From Planctomycetota bacterium (GTDB lineage: Bacteria > Planctomycetota > GCA-002687715), in the NCBI GenBank assembly GCA_009691765.1, contig SIAO01000005.1, positions 1 through 64,000 of the forward strand: a stretch of 64,000 bases of DNA, read 5' to 3'. Position 1 is the first letter of the stretch. The number at the start of each line of letters is the position of its first letter. A program made the translations under genes and the position numbers. The notes under the pieces were generated by a model. That model did no database searches, was not told the DNA's origin, and was given only the letters and a program-made list of their open reading frames with translations. This document shows positions 35,686-45,350 of this stretch, piece by piece.

Positions 35686-36444
35686 TCAACGCACCACATC
35701 GAGCACTTCTGGATAACGCATACGCAAACGCTCGGCACGCGCACGATCGGCCGCGTCCAAACTTCCGTTGAGCAGCCCAGCGCGCAATTGCCCGAGAAAC
35801 ATGCTGGCGTAAGGCCCAAAGGTGCCGCCGCTACGGTGAAACCCTTCGAGAAACCTCTCAATGAGCACCGCGTTGCGAGCGCCATCAGCGACAGAAACTG
35901 CCTGCGCTTCAGGTTCCGTTGGAAAGTTCATCATGGGTGGGAAAAAACCCGTTCCGTTGTGACAACCAGAACACACCACGGGCACATTCGCCCCGCGCGG
36001 TCCACTCGGCGGATCACCTGGCTGGCGAAAAGTGTTGCTGACGGCACCGGTTTCATCGAAAATACGAAAGTCTGGCGTGTCACCGCGCACGATCAAGATT
36101 TCCGTGTCCAACGCGTGCCCGTCAACAGCAAGGCTCTCGGCCACGAACACTGTCCCAACGGGCCACGCGAGCGGTGCTGCGCCATGTCCCGTGCCCCCGC
36201 GAAAACTCAGCAGTGCCTCGACGGCCGCGTCTTTATCGAAACTGATGCGCCGTGATGTGCCTGTCACAAAGCTGTTTTTCACGACGAGGCTGCACCAGCG
36301 CTCGCTGCCAAAACCATGCCCTTCAAGAAACTGATCCCGCGCTGTGGCACGCGCCAGCTCCGCGCTACTCCCGCATGCAACGCACAGCAAGCCAACGGCA
36401 AGCACGAGGCACCACAGCGACATTTGCAGCGCTCTATTTCGCAT
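35686..36444 (-). CDS. Monohaem lipoprotein
   Basis: 252 residues from ATG 36444; ATG 36423 is also possible. Signal sequence LWCLVLAVGLLCVACG ends in a lipobox (CVA-C). One CxxCH motif lies in PVVCSGCHNGTGFFPP. The upstream region (FVTGTSRRISFDKDAAVEAL) is unfamiliar. It resembles the group of single-haem outer-envelope proteins of unknown role in Planctomycetota and Myxococcota. The start overlaps the stop of the permease gene. Confidence 0.7.
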   Translation of the reverse strand: MRNRALQMSLWCLVLAVGLLCVACGSSAELARATARDQFLEGHGFGSERWCSLVVKNSFVTGTSRRISFDKDAAVEALLSFRGGTGHGAAPLAWPVGTVFVAESLAVDGHALDTEILIVRGDTPDFRIFDETGAVSNTFRQPGDPPSGPRGANVPVVCSGCHNGTGFFPPMMNFPTEPEAQAVSVADGARNAVLIERFLEGFHRSGGTFGPYASMFLGQLRAGLLNGSLDAADRARAERLRMRYPEVLDVVR

Positions 36445-37345
36445 CGGACTCAGGCTTCGCTCGCTCACCGAGGCGCGTCAGCGCAACACCCGCAAGAATC
36501 ATGAATGTTCCAAGCATGGTGTTCCATCCTACGCTCTCGCCTCCGAAAGCGGCGCCCACCCACAGTGCAATCAATGGCCATGTGTAGGAAATCACTGCGA
36601 GCTTCGAGGCCGGCATGTGACGCATCAACCAAAACCACGCACCGAACGCCAGCGTAGTGCCGACCACCGCGAGGTACAGCAAGGCAATGATGCCGCGCTG
36701 GCCCAAATGAGTTTCCATGGGTTGCTCGCAGGCAAACGCAAGGATCCACAGAAATACGCTGCCAATGAACATGCCATCGCGGTTGAGCAACAACGAAGAA
36801 ACTTCTGTGCCGTGCCGTTTCACGATCACCGTGCCGGTCGCACTGATCAGGGGTGACAGCAACAGAAACGCTGCCATGCCGAGGTGTTCCGCTCCAAGCG
36901 CGAGCACATCCGTGCAAAACAGCGTGACGACTCCGAGAAACCCCATCCCGAGACCAGCACAACGCGCCAGATTCAGCCGTTCACCTTGCAGCAAATAGTG
37001 GGCCATGACGGCCACCAAGAGTGGGTAGATAGACCAGAGCACGCTCGCAAGACCGCTCGGCAGTGTTGCTTCAGCGACATAGAGAACTGCGTAGGACCCA
37101 CCGCAATTGAACAAGCCCATCGCTATGGCGAGCCAGCGTCCTGGAGCGCGGCCGCCTTCACGCGCTGCGAGTTTCCACGCAAGCAGCGACATCAACAGCG
37201 CCGACAGCGTGATGCGCAGTGCTGCTGCCGTGATGGGCTCGACGCCATCCAATCCCCATTTGATGACAAACCAAGTTGTGCCCCAGATGAGGCAGAGTGC
37301 CACAAGCACCGGCAGCACGACTCGCGTTGGCAACTGCGCTGGCAT
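36434..37345 (-). CDS. DMT-superfamily (EamA) permease
   Basis: 303 residues with ten predicted transmembrane helices and two EamA halves. LIWGTTWFVIKWGLDGVEPI and ALRITLSALLMSLLAWKLA mark the first, LAVVGTTLAFGAWFWLMRHM the second. This family exports or imports small metabolites such as amino acids. Substrate unknown. Its ATG shares one base with the stop of the upstream gene (TGATG). Confidence 0.88.
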   Translation of the reverse strand: MPAQLPTRVVLPVLVALCLIWGTTWFVIKWGLDGVEPITAAALRITLSALLMSLLAWKLAAREGGRAPGRWLAIAMGLFNCGGSYAVLYVAEATLPSGLASVLWSIYPLLVAVMAHYLLQGERLNLARCAGLGMGFLGVVTLFCTDVLALGAEHLGMAAFLLLSPLISATGTVIVKRHGTEVSSLLLNRDGMFIGSVFLWILAFACEQPMETHLGQRGIIALLYLAVVGTTLAFGAWFWLMRHMPASKLAVISYTWPLIALWVGAAFGGESVGWNTMLGTFMILAGVALTRLGERAKPESDAK

Positions 37346-38682
37346 CAGCCCTCGATTCCGAAGGCGCTACCAACCAACACACACTGTGTTCCAGTGAAAG
37401 GCGCGCGCGCTCTGCCTGCACTCGCCATCTCGCCTTGCTCACTCCAACGCACCATGGTTCCGCAGAGGAGCGGTTCCGTGCTGACGGGTGGCAAGATCCA
37501 CATCAAGCGCAGTTCTTGTTGCACTGGTACAGCGTCCGCTGCCAAGCCTGCGAGACCTGTACGCCGAAAACCGTAGGCGCTGTAACGCTTCTGCCACACA
37601 TAGCGCAACGGAGAGCCCTCCGGCACCATCGCTGCTTGCAGCGTGGCGGCATCCAGCGTTTCACGCACACCCAAAACACCAGCGCCACCGGCTCCATCCA
37701 CAGGCTTCAACACACCATCACGCAAGTCGAGACCGAGCTGTTGCAGCCGCTGCGGCAACGAAGGGTCCACACGCAACAGCGGCGGATCGAGATGCGCACC
37801 CGCAAGCGTCGCCTTACTCAATAGGAAAAAATCTTCCGGATGCACGCTGAAAGAAACACCGCCGCACTCTTCGCTGCGTCTGAAGATGTTGTCGAGTTGT
37901 TCCAGCGACAGCACTGCATCCAATTCCAAAGGCAAGCAGCGTGAGTGCACGCGGCGCATGCCGCGGCGGCCTCGATGTTCGTGAGGCCCGGCGGCATCGA
38001 CCTCGAGCCAACGCTCTGCAAAGAGAGCTCCACCTGTTTCGCAACGCACGTCCTTCACATCCACAATCGCAATGCAGAGACTGCGCGCCATCAACAGCGC
38101 GTCAATAAACGTCTTTTGTGTTTCAGGAGCCACTTCGAGGATGGCGCATTCTTGCGGAGGCACATCGGCCAAGACGCAATGACGCAACAGATCTTGACCC
38201 ACCTCACCACCCAAAGCTCCGAGGCCACGCCATGAAAGCTCGCTGCCCACAAGTTGCAACTGTTCCATGGCCGCGGGCTGCAGCGCTTGCCACAAATAAT
38301 AGTTGCCCGGAAACGACTGCAATTCCGGCATGGCCCGCCAAAGTTGGCCTGCTCCATCCACAGCCCGCGCGAAGTCCGTGGCAAAAAATTGCGGCCGACG
38401 TGCAGAGGCTGAACGAAAACGCGCAGGAACCGCGGCGCGAGCTTGAAGCAAGAAAGCGTGATCCAAGAGTGGCATCAGGCGCCGCTTCACCGCAGCCACA
38501 TCTGCGGCGAACACCGCCGGTGGAATCAGAGCCGGGGCTTCCGCAACACGCCAAGGAAAGCGATACGCCGCGTGAACGCGACGCGCCGCGCTTTCGACGG
38601 CAGCAGCAGTACCGGAAACAGTACGCCGCATGCACTCTTCTTGAAGCCGAACCCAATGCGGCAGATCTTGCTCGGACGTCAT
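37345..38682 (-). CDS. Protein of unknown function, possible ATP-grasp fold
   Basis: 445 residues, no signal peptide. The C-terminal part carries GVLKPVDGAGGAGVLGV, VWQKRYSAYGFRRT and VPVQQELRLMWILPP, which look like the lysine-glycine-rich loop, hinge strand and metal-binding strand of a (circularly permuted) ATP-grasp enzyme. The N-terminal part is alanine- and arginine-rich without known motifs. If the reading is right it would ligate an acid to an amine or thiol. Three bases upstream ends the parvulin-type isomerase gene. Confidence 0.5.
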   Translation of the reverse strand: MTSEQDLPHWVRLQEECMRRTVSGTAAAVESAARRVHAAYRFPWRVAEAPALIPPAVFAADVAAVKRRLMPLLDHAFLLQARAAVPARFRSASARRPQFFATDFARAVDGAGQLWRAMPELQSFPGNYYLWQALQPAAMEQLQLVGSELSWRGLGALGGEVGQDLLRHCVLADVPPQECAILEVAPETQKTFIDALLMARSLCIAIVDVKDVRCETGGALFAERWLEVDAAGPHEHRGRRGMRRVHSRCLPLELDAVLSLEQLDNIFRRSEECGGVSFSVHPEDFFLLSKATLAGAHLDPPLLRVDPSLPQRLQQLGLDLRDGVLKPVDGAGGAGVLGVRETLDAATLQAAMVPEGSPLRYVWQKRYSAYGFRRTGLAGLAADAVPVQQELRLMWILPPVSTEPLLCGTMVRWSEQGEMASAGRARAPFTGTQCVLVGSAFGIEG

Positions 38683-38684
38683 TC

Positions 38685-39713
38685 TCAGCGCCGCGGTTGC
38701 AGTTCCTGCTCGGTGAGCTGGAGCAATAGACGCTGGGCATCGGCTGGCTGAATAAACGCCTCTTGCAGCGCTTTCAGTTCCACGGCTGCCGTTGCACGCG
38801 CCACAGCACTCTCCCGCAGCTTGGCGCGAATGCCTGCTTGCGCTTCAGCAAAACTAATCTGGCGACTGTCGCGGCGTTCGTCCACTAACACCAGCAACCA
38901 GCCACGGCGGAATTGCAAAGGCCCAGCGAGTTTTCCGGGCTCAGCGCTGAACGCACTATCGAGAATCTCCGGACCCCAATCAGATTCCTTGCCAATCCAG
39001 CCGAGGTCGCCGCCCTTCTCTGGCTCCAAGCTGCTGTAGCGCCGAGCGAGCGTGGCGAAGTCGGCACCTGTGTTCAACTCGTCGCGCACTTTTTCGGCAA
39101 CTTCCTTTGCACGCTCATCAGACCCAAACGCAACACGTGTGAACGCCATAGCGCGCACATGGGATTGAGCACCCACACGAAACTCCCCTTCCTGATGTTC
39201 GCGATAGTAAGTGCGGATGGCTTCAACCGTGGGCTCAACGATGTGGTCAGCGCGCAACACACTGCCCAAACCACGCATGGCTCCTGCTTGAGCGCGCACC
39301 AACACAGCACGCTGCTGCCGCTGCGTTACTTCTTGCAAGAACTGCATCTCAGTCTGATCGCGTTCGATGAGCGACTCGCGAAACGCTTCTGCGCCGCCCA
39401 TTTCTTCTTTGCGCTGTTCGATGTACGAACGCGCAACACTGGGATTGATGTTCAGTTGCAAGCGCGCCGCAGCGTGGTCCAGCACCATGTCGCGAATCAT
39501 GCCGAGCAATTTGGCGTTGTAAACCTCTTTGCGCCGTTCCGGTGCGAGACCAGCGACTGCGCCACGCACGGCTTTCCACACTTGCGCTTCCGTGATGATT
39601 TCACCGTTGACGACAGCGGCCACACCAGTTCTGAACTCCGGGGCACGCGGCGTCGCATCCTGCGCTTGAAGCGCAGCGGCGCACACGAACAGCAGCAGCA
39701 TCATCCTGAGCAT
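38685..39713 (-). CDS. Periplasmic SurA-like peptidyl-prolyl isomerase
   Basis: 342 residues from ATG 39713, with GGAG six bases upstream. Signal peptide (MLRMMLLLFVCAAALQAQ), SurA-like N-domain (TGVAAVVNGEIITEAQVW), then a parvulin domain with LARRYSSLEPEKGGDLGWIG and LAGPLQFRRGWLLVLVDERR. It should help outer-membrane or secreted proteins fold. It lies 31 bases after mfd. Confidence 0.88.
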   Translation of the reverse strand: MLRMMLLLFVCAAALQAQDATPRAPEFRTGVAAVVNGEIITEAQVWKAVRGAVAGLAPERRKEVYNAKLLGMIRDMVLDHAAARLQLNINPSVARSYIEQRKEEMGGAEAFRESLIERDQTEMQFLQEVTQRQQRAVLVRAQAGAMRGLGSVLRADHIVEPTVEAIRTYYREHQEGEFRVGAQSHVRAMAFTRVAFGSDERAKEVAEKVRDELNTGADFATLARRYSSLEPEKGGDLGWIGKESDWGPEILDSAFSAEPGKLAGPLQFRRGWLLVLVDERRDSRQISFAEAQAGIRAKLRESAVARATAAVELKALQEAFIQPADAQRLLLQLTEQELQPRR

Positions 39714-39744
39714 GGCGGCCTCCGTCCCACGGGACGGCTGCATG

Positions 39745-42700
39745 CTATCCGTGGCGCTGGCCAGTGAAAGACGGCGCGAACGCACGGCGCATGAATGCGA
39801 GGAGTTTCGCAGCACTGTCAAAGTGCTCGGCAGTCACCAGCAACAGGGTTCGACCTTGCACAGCACGCACCCGCGCAGGCGGCAGTCCAATGCGTTGCCC
39901 CACCGCCGCCGGGTTGCAGGCCAAAGCCACACCTTCCCCTGGAATCAGCCAAAGGCGCTGCACGCGCTCATGGACCAACAAAGCCCGCAAGCGCGCGAGG
40001 CCCTCGAACTCCTTCACTTCGCTGGGCGCCGTGCCAAAGCGATCTTCGAACTCCGCCGAAAGCGCTTGAAACTCGACTTCTGTCCGAGCACGCGAATAGC
40101 GTCGATAGGCTTCCACGCGCAAACGGCGGTCTCGGATCCACGCCTCTGGCAAGCACGCGGTGAAGGCGAGATCCAGCTCGGCTTCGACCTCCACTTCGGG
40201 CACAGCGTGTTTCATCTTTTTCACGGCAGCATCGAGCAGGCGGCAATACATTTCATAGCCCACCGACGCAATGTGACCGCTCTGCTCCGAGCCCAGCAAG
40301 TTGCCGGCGCCGCGAATCTCAAGATCGCGCACTGCAATGCGGAAGCCCGCACCAAGATGAGAGAACTCCTCGATGGCTGCGAGTCGGCGCGTTGCGTCCT
40401 CGCCCACCATCTTGTCCGGCGCTACGAGAAACCACGCGAACGCCTGCAAGTGCGAGCGCCCCACTCGGCCGCGCAACTGGTGCAAGTCCGCAAGGCCGTA
40501 GTCCTGCGCTTCATCCACGAACATCGTGTTGGCCGATGGGATGTCGATGCCAGACTCGACAATCGTCGTGGCCACCAACACATCCGCACGCCGTTCGAGG
40601 AAGGTCATCATGGTGTCTTCCAGTTCACCAGCGCTCATTTGTCCATGGCCCACGATCACTCGTGCTTCCGGAACGATCTCTTGCAACTTCGCGGCCACGC
40701 GGTCGATGCTGCGCACACGGTTGTGCACGAAAAACACTTGTCCTTGGCGGTCCAGCTCACGCAGAATCGCACTGCGCACTTCGGCGGCATTGAACGAGCC
40801 CACGCGTGTTTCCACTTCGCGTCGACCTCGCGGCGGTTCTTGCAACGAGGAAATATCGCGAATGCCCAACATGCTCTGATGCAGAGTGCGCGGAATCGGC
40901 GTCGCCGTCATGGTCAACACATCCACATCGCTGCGCAGACGCCGCAGCTTCTCTTTGTGCGCCACACCGAAGCGTTGCTCTTCGTCAATCACCAACATGC
41001 CGAGATCATGAAACTTCACATCAGCGCCCATCAAGCGGTGCGTGCCGATGAGCACATCAACACCGCCCGACGCAGTAGCTTCGAGAATCTCACGCACCTC
41101 TTTGTCAGTGCGAAAACGCGACAAACATTCCACGCGCACTGGCCACGGCGCCATGCGATCGCGCATCGTTGCGGCGTGCTGTTGCGCCAACAAAGTGGTG
41201 GGCACCAACACCACTGTTTGGCGGCCTCCCATAGCGCATTTGAAAGCTGCGCGCATGGCCAATTCGGTCTTGCCGTAGCCCACATCGCCGCAAAGCAAGC
41301 GGTCCATGGGGCGCGGAGTTTCCATATCGCGCTTGATGTCTTCCATCGCGCGTTGCTGATCGCCCGTGAGAACATGCGGAAACGAAGTTTCAAACTCGAG
41401 TTGCCAAGGCGTGTCCAGCCCATGGGCTTGTCCGCGGCGCGCCGCACGCAGTGCCTGAACTTCAATCAATCCGGCCGCAAGTTCGAGAACACCCGCGGCC
41501 ACTTGCTCTTTGCGTTTGCCCCAAGCGCTGCCGCCCAACTTGCCAAGCTCTGGTGTCGCTCCTCGACCACCCACGTACTTCTGCACGAGGTCGATACGCA
41601 CCGCTGGCACCAGCAATGTGATGTCATCGGCGAAGAGCAAGCGCAGATGATCTTGTTGCGCGCCGTCTTTATCCACGCGCTCGAGCCCGAGGAAACGCGC
41701 GATGCCATGCACGCCATGCACCACGGTGTCCCCTTCGCGCAGGTCGAGAAAAGTGTCGATGGGCCGCGTTGGCGGCGCGGGAGCCGCAAGGCCTGCACCT
41801 GCGCGGCGACGGCGCACCTGGGTGAGGAACAAATCGCTGTGCCCGCAGGCGGCGAGGCCAAAGGCTGGTGCGTGAAAACCGCCAAGCAAACGGCCTTCGC
41901 AGGCCTGCAAAGAGCCACTCCATGCTGCATCCGTCGGTAGCAGCGACAGAAAACGCTGACGCTCTCCCGCAGCATCGAATACCAGCAGCACGCGGTCTTT
42001 GCCGCGCGCCACGCGTTCGAGCGTGGTCACTGCCGATTCAAAACTGGCACCGTCCGCAGCGATGGCCTTGCCGCCGAGATCCACACCGCTCGAACCCACG
42101 GCGAGACTCGATGTGAGCAACAGCGGGAAGCGCGCAAGAGCCTCGTAGCGAGCGTGCGCGGCAACAGCATCGTCCGGTTGCAAGCGCGAACAATGCAGCG
42201 TCAACGCCTCACGGCAACGCAGTTCGTCTTTGCGCACCACCAGCGCGTCCGGCGGCAACAATGTGGCGAGTGACTCCACCGAATGCGCCGGCAAGCCGAG
42301 CAGCACTTCAAGGCGCTCCAAAGAGCCGTTAGACACTTGGGTCGCCGGGTCGAAGCGACGCAATCCTTCCACGCACTCGTCATCAAACTCCACACGCAAG
42401 GCGAGGTCTTCGCCCTCCGGCATGAAATCCACAAGATCACCGCGCACGGCAAAAGTGTTGCAGCGCTCCACCACGCTCTCACGCCCAAAACCCGCAGCGA
42501 CAAGTCGCGCCACGAGATCATCGCGCAGCCCCTTGCCGCCAAGTTGCAAACGTAAGGTGGCGTCGGCTGCAGCAGTCGAGCTACAAAACCCCTCAGAAAG
42601 CGCACGGCAAGCACTGACCAGCAGCGTTCCTGGTGCCAGCATGAGCGCACGTCGCACACGCAACACTGCATCGGCATGCCCACTCGGCAGATGCACAACG

Positions 42701-42930
42701 GTCGCGTTCGGCATATGCAACGCGAGTTCCGCGCTGGCGTCTTCCGCTTCTTCTTCCGAAGCCAGCACCAACAGCACTGTGCGCCGCGTGCGAGTGTTCA
42801 ACGCTGCCGCGAGCAGCGTCGCCATGGAACCCACGACGCCGCCGACAGACAGTCCGCCAACACTTCCATCGAGCAGCCTCTGCAAAGGCAGCTTGTCGGC
42901 GAACCTGCGCAGCAGGTCGTTGTCGGCCAT
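39745..42930 (-). CDS. mfd: Transcription-repair coupling factor Mfd
   Basis: 1061 residues from ATG 42930. Order: UvrB-like N-terminal region, CarD-like polymerase-interaction domain ([20 protein letters not shown]), superfamily-2 helicase with Walker [18 protein letters not shown] and DEEQRFG box, then the TRCF C-terminal domain. It displaces stalled RNA polymerase and recruits UvrA. Slightly shorter than E. coli Mfd (1148). It follows rnc with 11 bases between. Confidence 0.97.
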   Translation of the reverse strand: MADNDLLRRFADKLPLQRLLDGSVGGLSVGGVVGSMATLLAAALNTRTRRTVLLVLASEEEAEDASAELALHMPNATVVHLPSGHADAVLRVRRALMLAPGTLLVSACRALSEGFCSSTAAADATLRLQLGGKGLRDDLVARLVAAGFGRESVVERCNTFAVRGDLVDFMPEGEDLALRVEFDDECVEGLRRFDPATQVSNGSLERLEVLLGLPAHSVESLATLLPPDALVVRKDELRCREALTLHCSRLQPDDAVAAHARYEALARFPLLLTSSLAVGSSGVDLGGKAIAADGASFESAVTTLERVARGKDRVLLVFDAAGERQRFLSLLPTDAAWSGSLQACEGRLLGGFHAPAFGLAACGHSDLFLTQVRRRRAGAGLAAPAPPTRPIDTFLDLREGDTVVHGVHGIARFLGLERVDKDGAQQDHLRLLFADDITLLVPAVRIDLVQKYVGGRGATPELGKLGGSAWGKRKEQVAAGVLELAAGLIEVQALRAARRGQAHGLDTPWQLEFETSFPHVLTGDQQRAMEDIKRDMETPRPMDRLLCGDVGYGKTELAMRAAFKCAMGGRQTVVLVPTTLLAQQHAATMRDRMAPWPVRVECLSRFRTDKEVREILEATASGGVDVLIGTHRLMGADVKFHDLGMLVIDEEQRFGVAHKEKLRRLRSDVDVLTMTATPIPRTLHQSMLGIRDISSLQEPPRGRREVETRVGSFNAAEVRSAILRELDRQGQVFFVHNRVRSIDRVAAKLQEIVPEARVIVGHGQMSAGELEDTMMTFLERRADVLVATTIVESGIDIPSANTMFVDEAQDYGLADLHQLRGRVGRSHLQAFAWFLVAPDKMVGEDATRRLAAIEEFSHLGAGFRIAVRDLEIRGAGNLLGSEQSGHIASVGYEMYCRLLDAAVKKMKHAVPEVEVEAELDLAFTACLPEAWIRDRRLRVEAYRRYSRARTEVEFQALSAEFEDRFGTAPSEVKEFEGLARLRALLVHERVQRLWLIPGEGVALACNPAAVGQRIGLPPARVRAVQGRTLLLVTAEHFDSAAKLLAFMRRAFAPSFTGQRHG

Positions 42931-42941
42931 GATTCGGGGCG

Positions 42942-43619
42942 TCAGTCGACGCCGAATTCCACCAATGCGAGGCGGGCTGCGCACTGTTCCGCTTCTTTAC
43001 GCGAACGCCCGTAACCAGCGGGAAAAAGTTTCCCGTCATGACAAGCGCGCACTTCAAAGGTGCGGCAGTGGTCTTCGCCAGCAGTGCTCACCAGCGTGTA
43101 GCTCGCGTTGCCTTTGCGCCCGGCTTGAGCCACACGATGCAACTGGCTCTTCCAGTCTGTGCCATCAGGCAGTGCAGCGGCGGCCGCCAGTTCATGACTG
43201 AAGTTGCGCTCGACGAAGTTGCGCGCTGCGTCGATGCCAGCATCTAAATAGAGCGCACCCAAGAATGCTTCCAACGCATCAGCCAGCATGGCTTCGGAGT
43301 AATAGGAGTGATCCGGAAACATGCGTCCAGTGCGAAGCGCCCGGTGAAGCCCTAACTCGCGCGCTTTATTCGCAAGGCTGCGCGTGTTCACCACCAGCGA
43401 GCGCGCCTTGGTCATGGGGCCTTCTGCGAGATCACCGAATTGCTGATGCAAGTGCAACGACACCAACATCGAAAGCACCGCGTCGCCAAGAAACTCAAGA
43501 CGCTCATTGCTCTGGCCTTCAGCGCAGGATGCGTGCGTGAGTGCCTGCGCCAACAAATCTTGGTTGCCGAAGCAATGGCCACCAAGCGTCGTGCCAGCGT
43601 TGTCGGATTCGGCGCTCAC
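42942..43619 (-). CDS. rnc: Ribonuclease III
   Basis: 225 residues. The catalytic signature NERLEFLGDAVLSML is present, and the second acidic site is at ADALEAFLGALYLDAG. A C-terminal double-stranded RNA-binding domain follows (TDWKSQLHRVAQAGRKGNAS to EAEQCAARLAL). It cuts structured RNA, including rRNA precursors. The start overlaps the dgt-like stop as ATGA. Confidence 0.96.
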   Translation of the reverse strand: MSAESDNAGTTLGGHCFGNQDLLAQALTHASCAEGQSNERLEFLGDAVLSMLVSLHLHQQFGDLAEGPMTKARSLVVNTRSLANKARELGLHRALRTGRMFPDHSYYSEAMLADALEAFLGALYLDAGIDAARNFVERNFSHELAAAAALPDGTDWKSQLHRVAQAGRKGNASYTLVSTAGEDHCRTFEVRACHDGKLFPAGYGRSRKEAEQCAARLALVEFGVD

Positions 43620-44803
43620 GGTTCAAGGCTCGCTTGCCCCGGTTGCAAAAGCAGGGTGTATTCCTTTTGCGCGTAGCGATCCGTCATGCCGGCGATGTAG
43701 TCCGCGATGGCGCGGTGCAAACCCTCTTCTGCTGCAATTTGCTGATAGCGCGGCGGCAGCAATCGCGGGTTTTCGTGCAATGTCTGAAAGAGCCCGGCGA
43801 CGATCACACGCGCACGGCTGCGCATGCGACACACCTTGTAGTGCGTGTAGAAACGACGGTGCAAGAACGCGCGCAACTGCTTCTCTTGCACAGCGCGTTC
43901 GGCGGAGAAGCCCACGAGAGAGTTCTGATGCGCGCGCACATCCTGCAAACTGCGCACACCACTCGCATTCAAATTCGCCAAAGTGGCATGGACCAAATCA
44001 GAGACTTGCAGCGTGATGAGGCTGGCAACAGTCTTGTGCTGCAAGATGCGCCCTGCGGCTCCGGGGCTGCGCGCCAAGGCGTGTTCACGCGCGAGCCGCC
44101 ACAAATCCACTTCGCTCATGGCTGCTTCGTCGAGCAAACCGCTGCGCAAGGCGTCATCGACATCATGACTGTTGTAGGCAATGCCATCGGCGAAATCGAC
44201 GACTTGCGCTTCAAGACACGGCCCTTCTTGCGGGTTGTAGGCGGCATATTCCGGTCCTGTGAAGGGGCGCTTGTGCTTCACAATGGACTCGCGCACTTCG
44301 TAGGTGAGATTCAAACCCGCGTGCCCAGGACTGCGGACTTCCAGGCGTTCGACAAGCCGCAGCGATTGATGGTTGTGCTCGAAACCACCGTGCGCGCGCA
44401 TCAACTCATCGAGCACATCGCCACCAACATGTCCGAAAGGCGCGTGGCCCAAGTCGTGCGCGAGCGCGAGTGCTTCGCAGAGATCCTCATTCAAGCGCAA
44501 CGCCCGCGCAATGCTGCGCGCGATCTGACTGACTTCGAGGCTGTGCGTGAGGCGCACGCGGTAATGGTCGCCAGCATCGGAAATGAAAACTTGAGTCTTG
44601 CCGATCAAGCGCCGAAACGCAGTGCTGTGCAAGATGCGATCGCGGTCGCGCTGAAACTCTGTGCGCAGCGCATCGCGCTCTTCGACGACGGCGCGACCCC
44701 GCGACTCGGCCGAGAGCACACCCAACGACGAGAGTGCTTGGCGCTCGCGCGCTTCACACGCTTCCCGCGTGAACAACACGTAATGATCGTCCGTTGAACT
44801 CAT
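43616..44803 (-). CDS. dgt: dGTP triphosphohydrolase-like HD protein
   Basis: 395 residues from ATG 44803. HD metal-site residues are in RLTHSLEVSQIARSIA and ALAHDLGHAPFGHVGGDVL, with a distal Asp in VVDFADGIAYNSHDVDDA. The N-terminal SRGRAVVEERDALRTEFQRD matches dGTPase-like proteins of the short class, which regulate dNTP pools. Its start is downstream of the longer frame; residues before MSSTDDHY look non-coding. It is the first gene of the long minus-strand run. Confidence 0.92.
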   Translation of the reverse strand: MSSTDDHYVLFTREACEARERQALSSLGVLSAESRGRAVVEERDALRTEFQRDRDRILHSTAFRRLIGKTQVFISDAGDHYRVRLTHSLEVSQIARSIARALRLNEDLCEALALAHDLGHAPFGHVGGDVLDELMRAHGGFEHNHQSLRLVERLEVRSPGHAGLNLTYEVRESIVKHKRPFTGPEYAAYNPQEGPCLEAQVVDFADGIAYNSHDVDDALRSGLLDEAAMSEVDLWRLAREHALARSPGAAGRILQHKTVASLITLQVSDLVHATLANLNASGVRSLQDVRAHQNSLVGFSAERAVQEKQLRAFLHRRFYTHYKVCRMRSRARVIVAGLFQTLHENPRLLPPRYQQIAAEEGLHRAIADYIAGMTDRYAQKEYTLLLQPGQASLEP

Positions 44804-44887
44804 TGACGCGAGCGTAGCCCCCATGACAGTTCTGCTCAACGCGCCTGCTACAGTACCGCTCGTCACCAAGCCATGGAGCATGCAGCA

Positions 44888-45214
44888 ATGGAGTCGTCAG
44901 ACATAGACGCAAATCCGTCCGAAGGGTCGTATGCGCTGCTCGGCGACGGCGCGCGGCAGCATTACTTCGCGTTCTACAAGCACATCTTCTCGCACAAAGA
45001 GAAGGCGCTGGATCGCAAGACCCGAGAACTCGTTGCGGTGGCCGCAGCCCTCGCGTTCAATTGCCACAACTGTTTGGACGGGCACATCAAGAAAGCACGC
45101 CTGAGCGGCGCTACGGAGGCCCAGATCGCTGAAGTCGTCGAGGTAACCCTCGCTGTCAGTGCGGCCGCTGTCGTAGACCGAGCCGACGGAGCCGCTGCTC
45201 GGTTGCGGACTTAG
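44888..45214 (+). CDS. AhpD/carboxymuconolactone decarboxylase-like protein
   Basis: 108 residues from the ATG at 44888, which has GGAG nine bases upstream; ATG 44873 is possible but lacks a site. The core RKTRELVAVAAALAFNCHNC then LDGHIKKARLSGATEAQIAE carries the CxxC...H peroxidase-type motif (CHNC, H four residues later) of the AhpD family. It probably handles peroxide or thiol redox in the cytoplasm. Divergent from dgt. Confidence 0.83.
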   Translation: MESSDIDANPSEGSYALLGDGARQHYFAFYKHIFSHKEKALDRKTRELVAVAAALAFNCHNCLDGHIKKARLSGATEAQIAEVVEVTLAVSAAAVVDRADGAAARLRT

Positions 45215-45234
45215 GAGCATTCTTAGGAGCATTC
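45211..45234 (+). repeat. Tandem duplication of a 12-base unit
   Basis: TTAGGAGCATTC occurs twice head to tail. The first copy contains the stop codon of the AhpD-like gene (TAG 45212-45214). Small slippage event, no known function. Confidence 0.7.
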
Positions 45235-45350
45235 AAGCTCTCTAAACCTGAAAACCCTGTGGCAGCCAGCACGAAAGTGCACCGCGCCTATGGCGCCAAG
45301 CGTGCCAATCCACCTATGATGCCGCCGCATCCATTCCGCAGGAGGATCCC

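Noticed and set aside
39712-41940. 742-codon plus-strand frame across mfd
   Set aside because: It is the antisense shadow of mfd in a GC-rich gene. The product has no domain signature, while mfd is certain.
45211-45234. Tandem 12-base duplication as regulatory site
   Set aside because: It lies at a stop codon and only twice. Simple slippage explains it.
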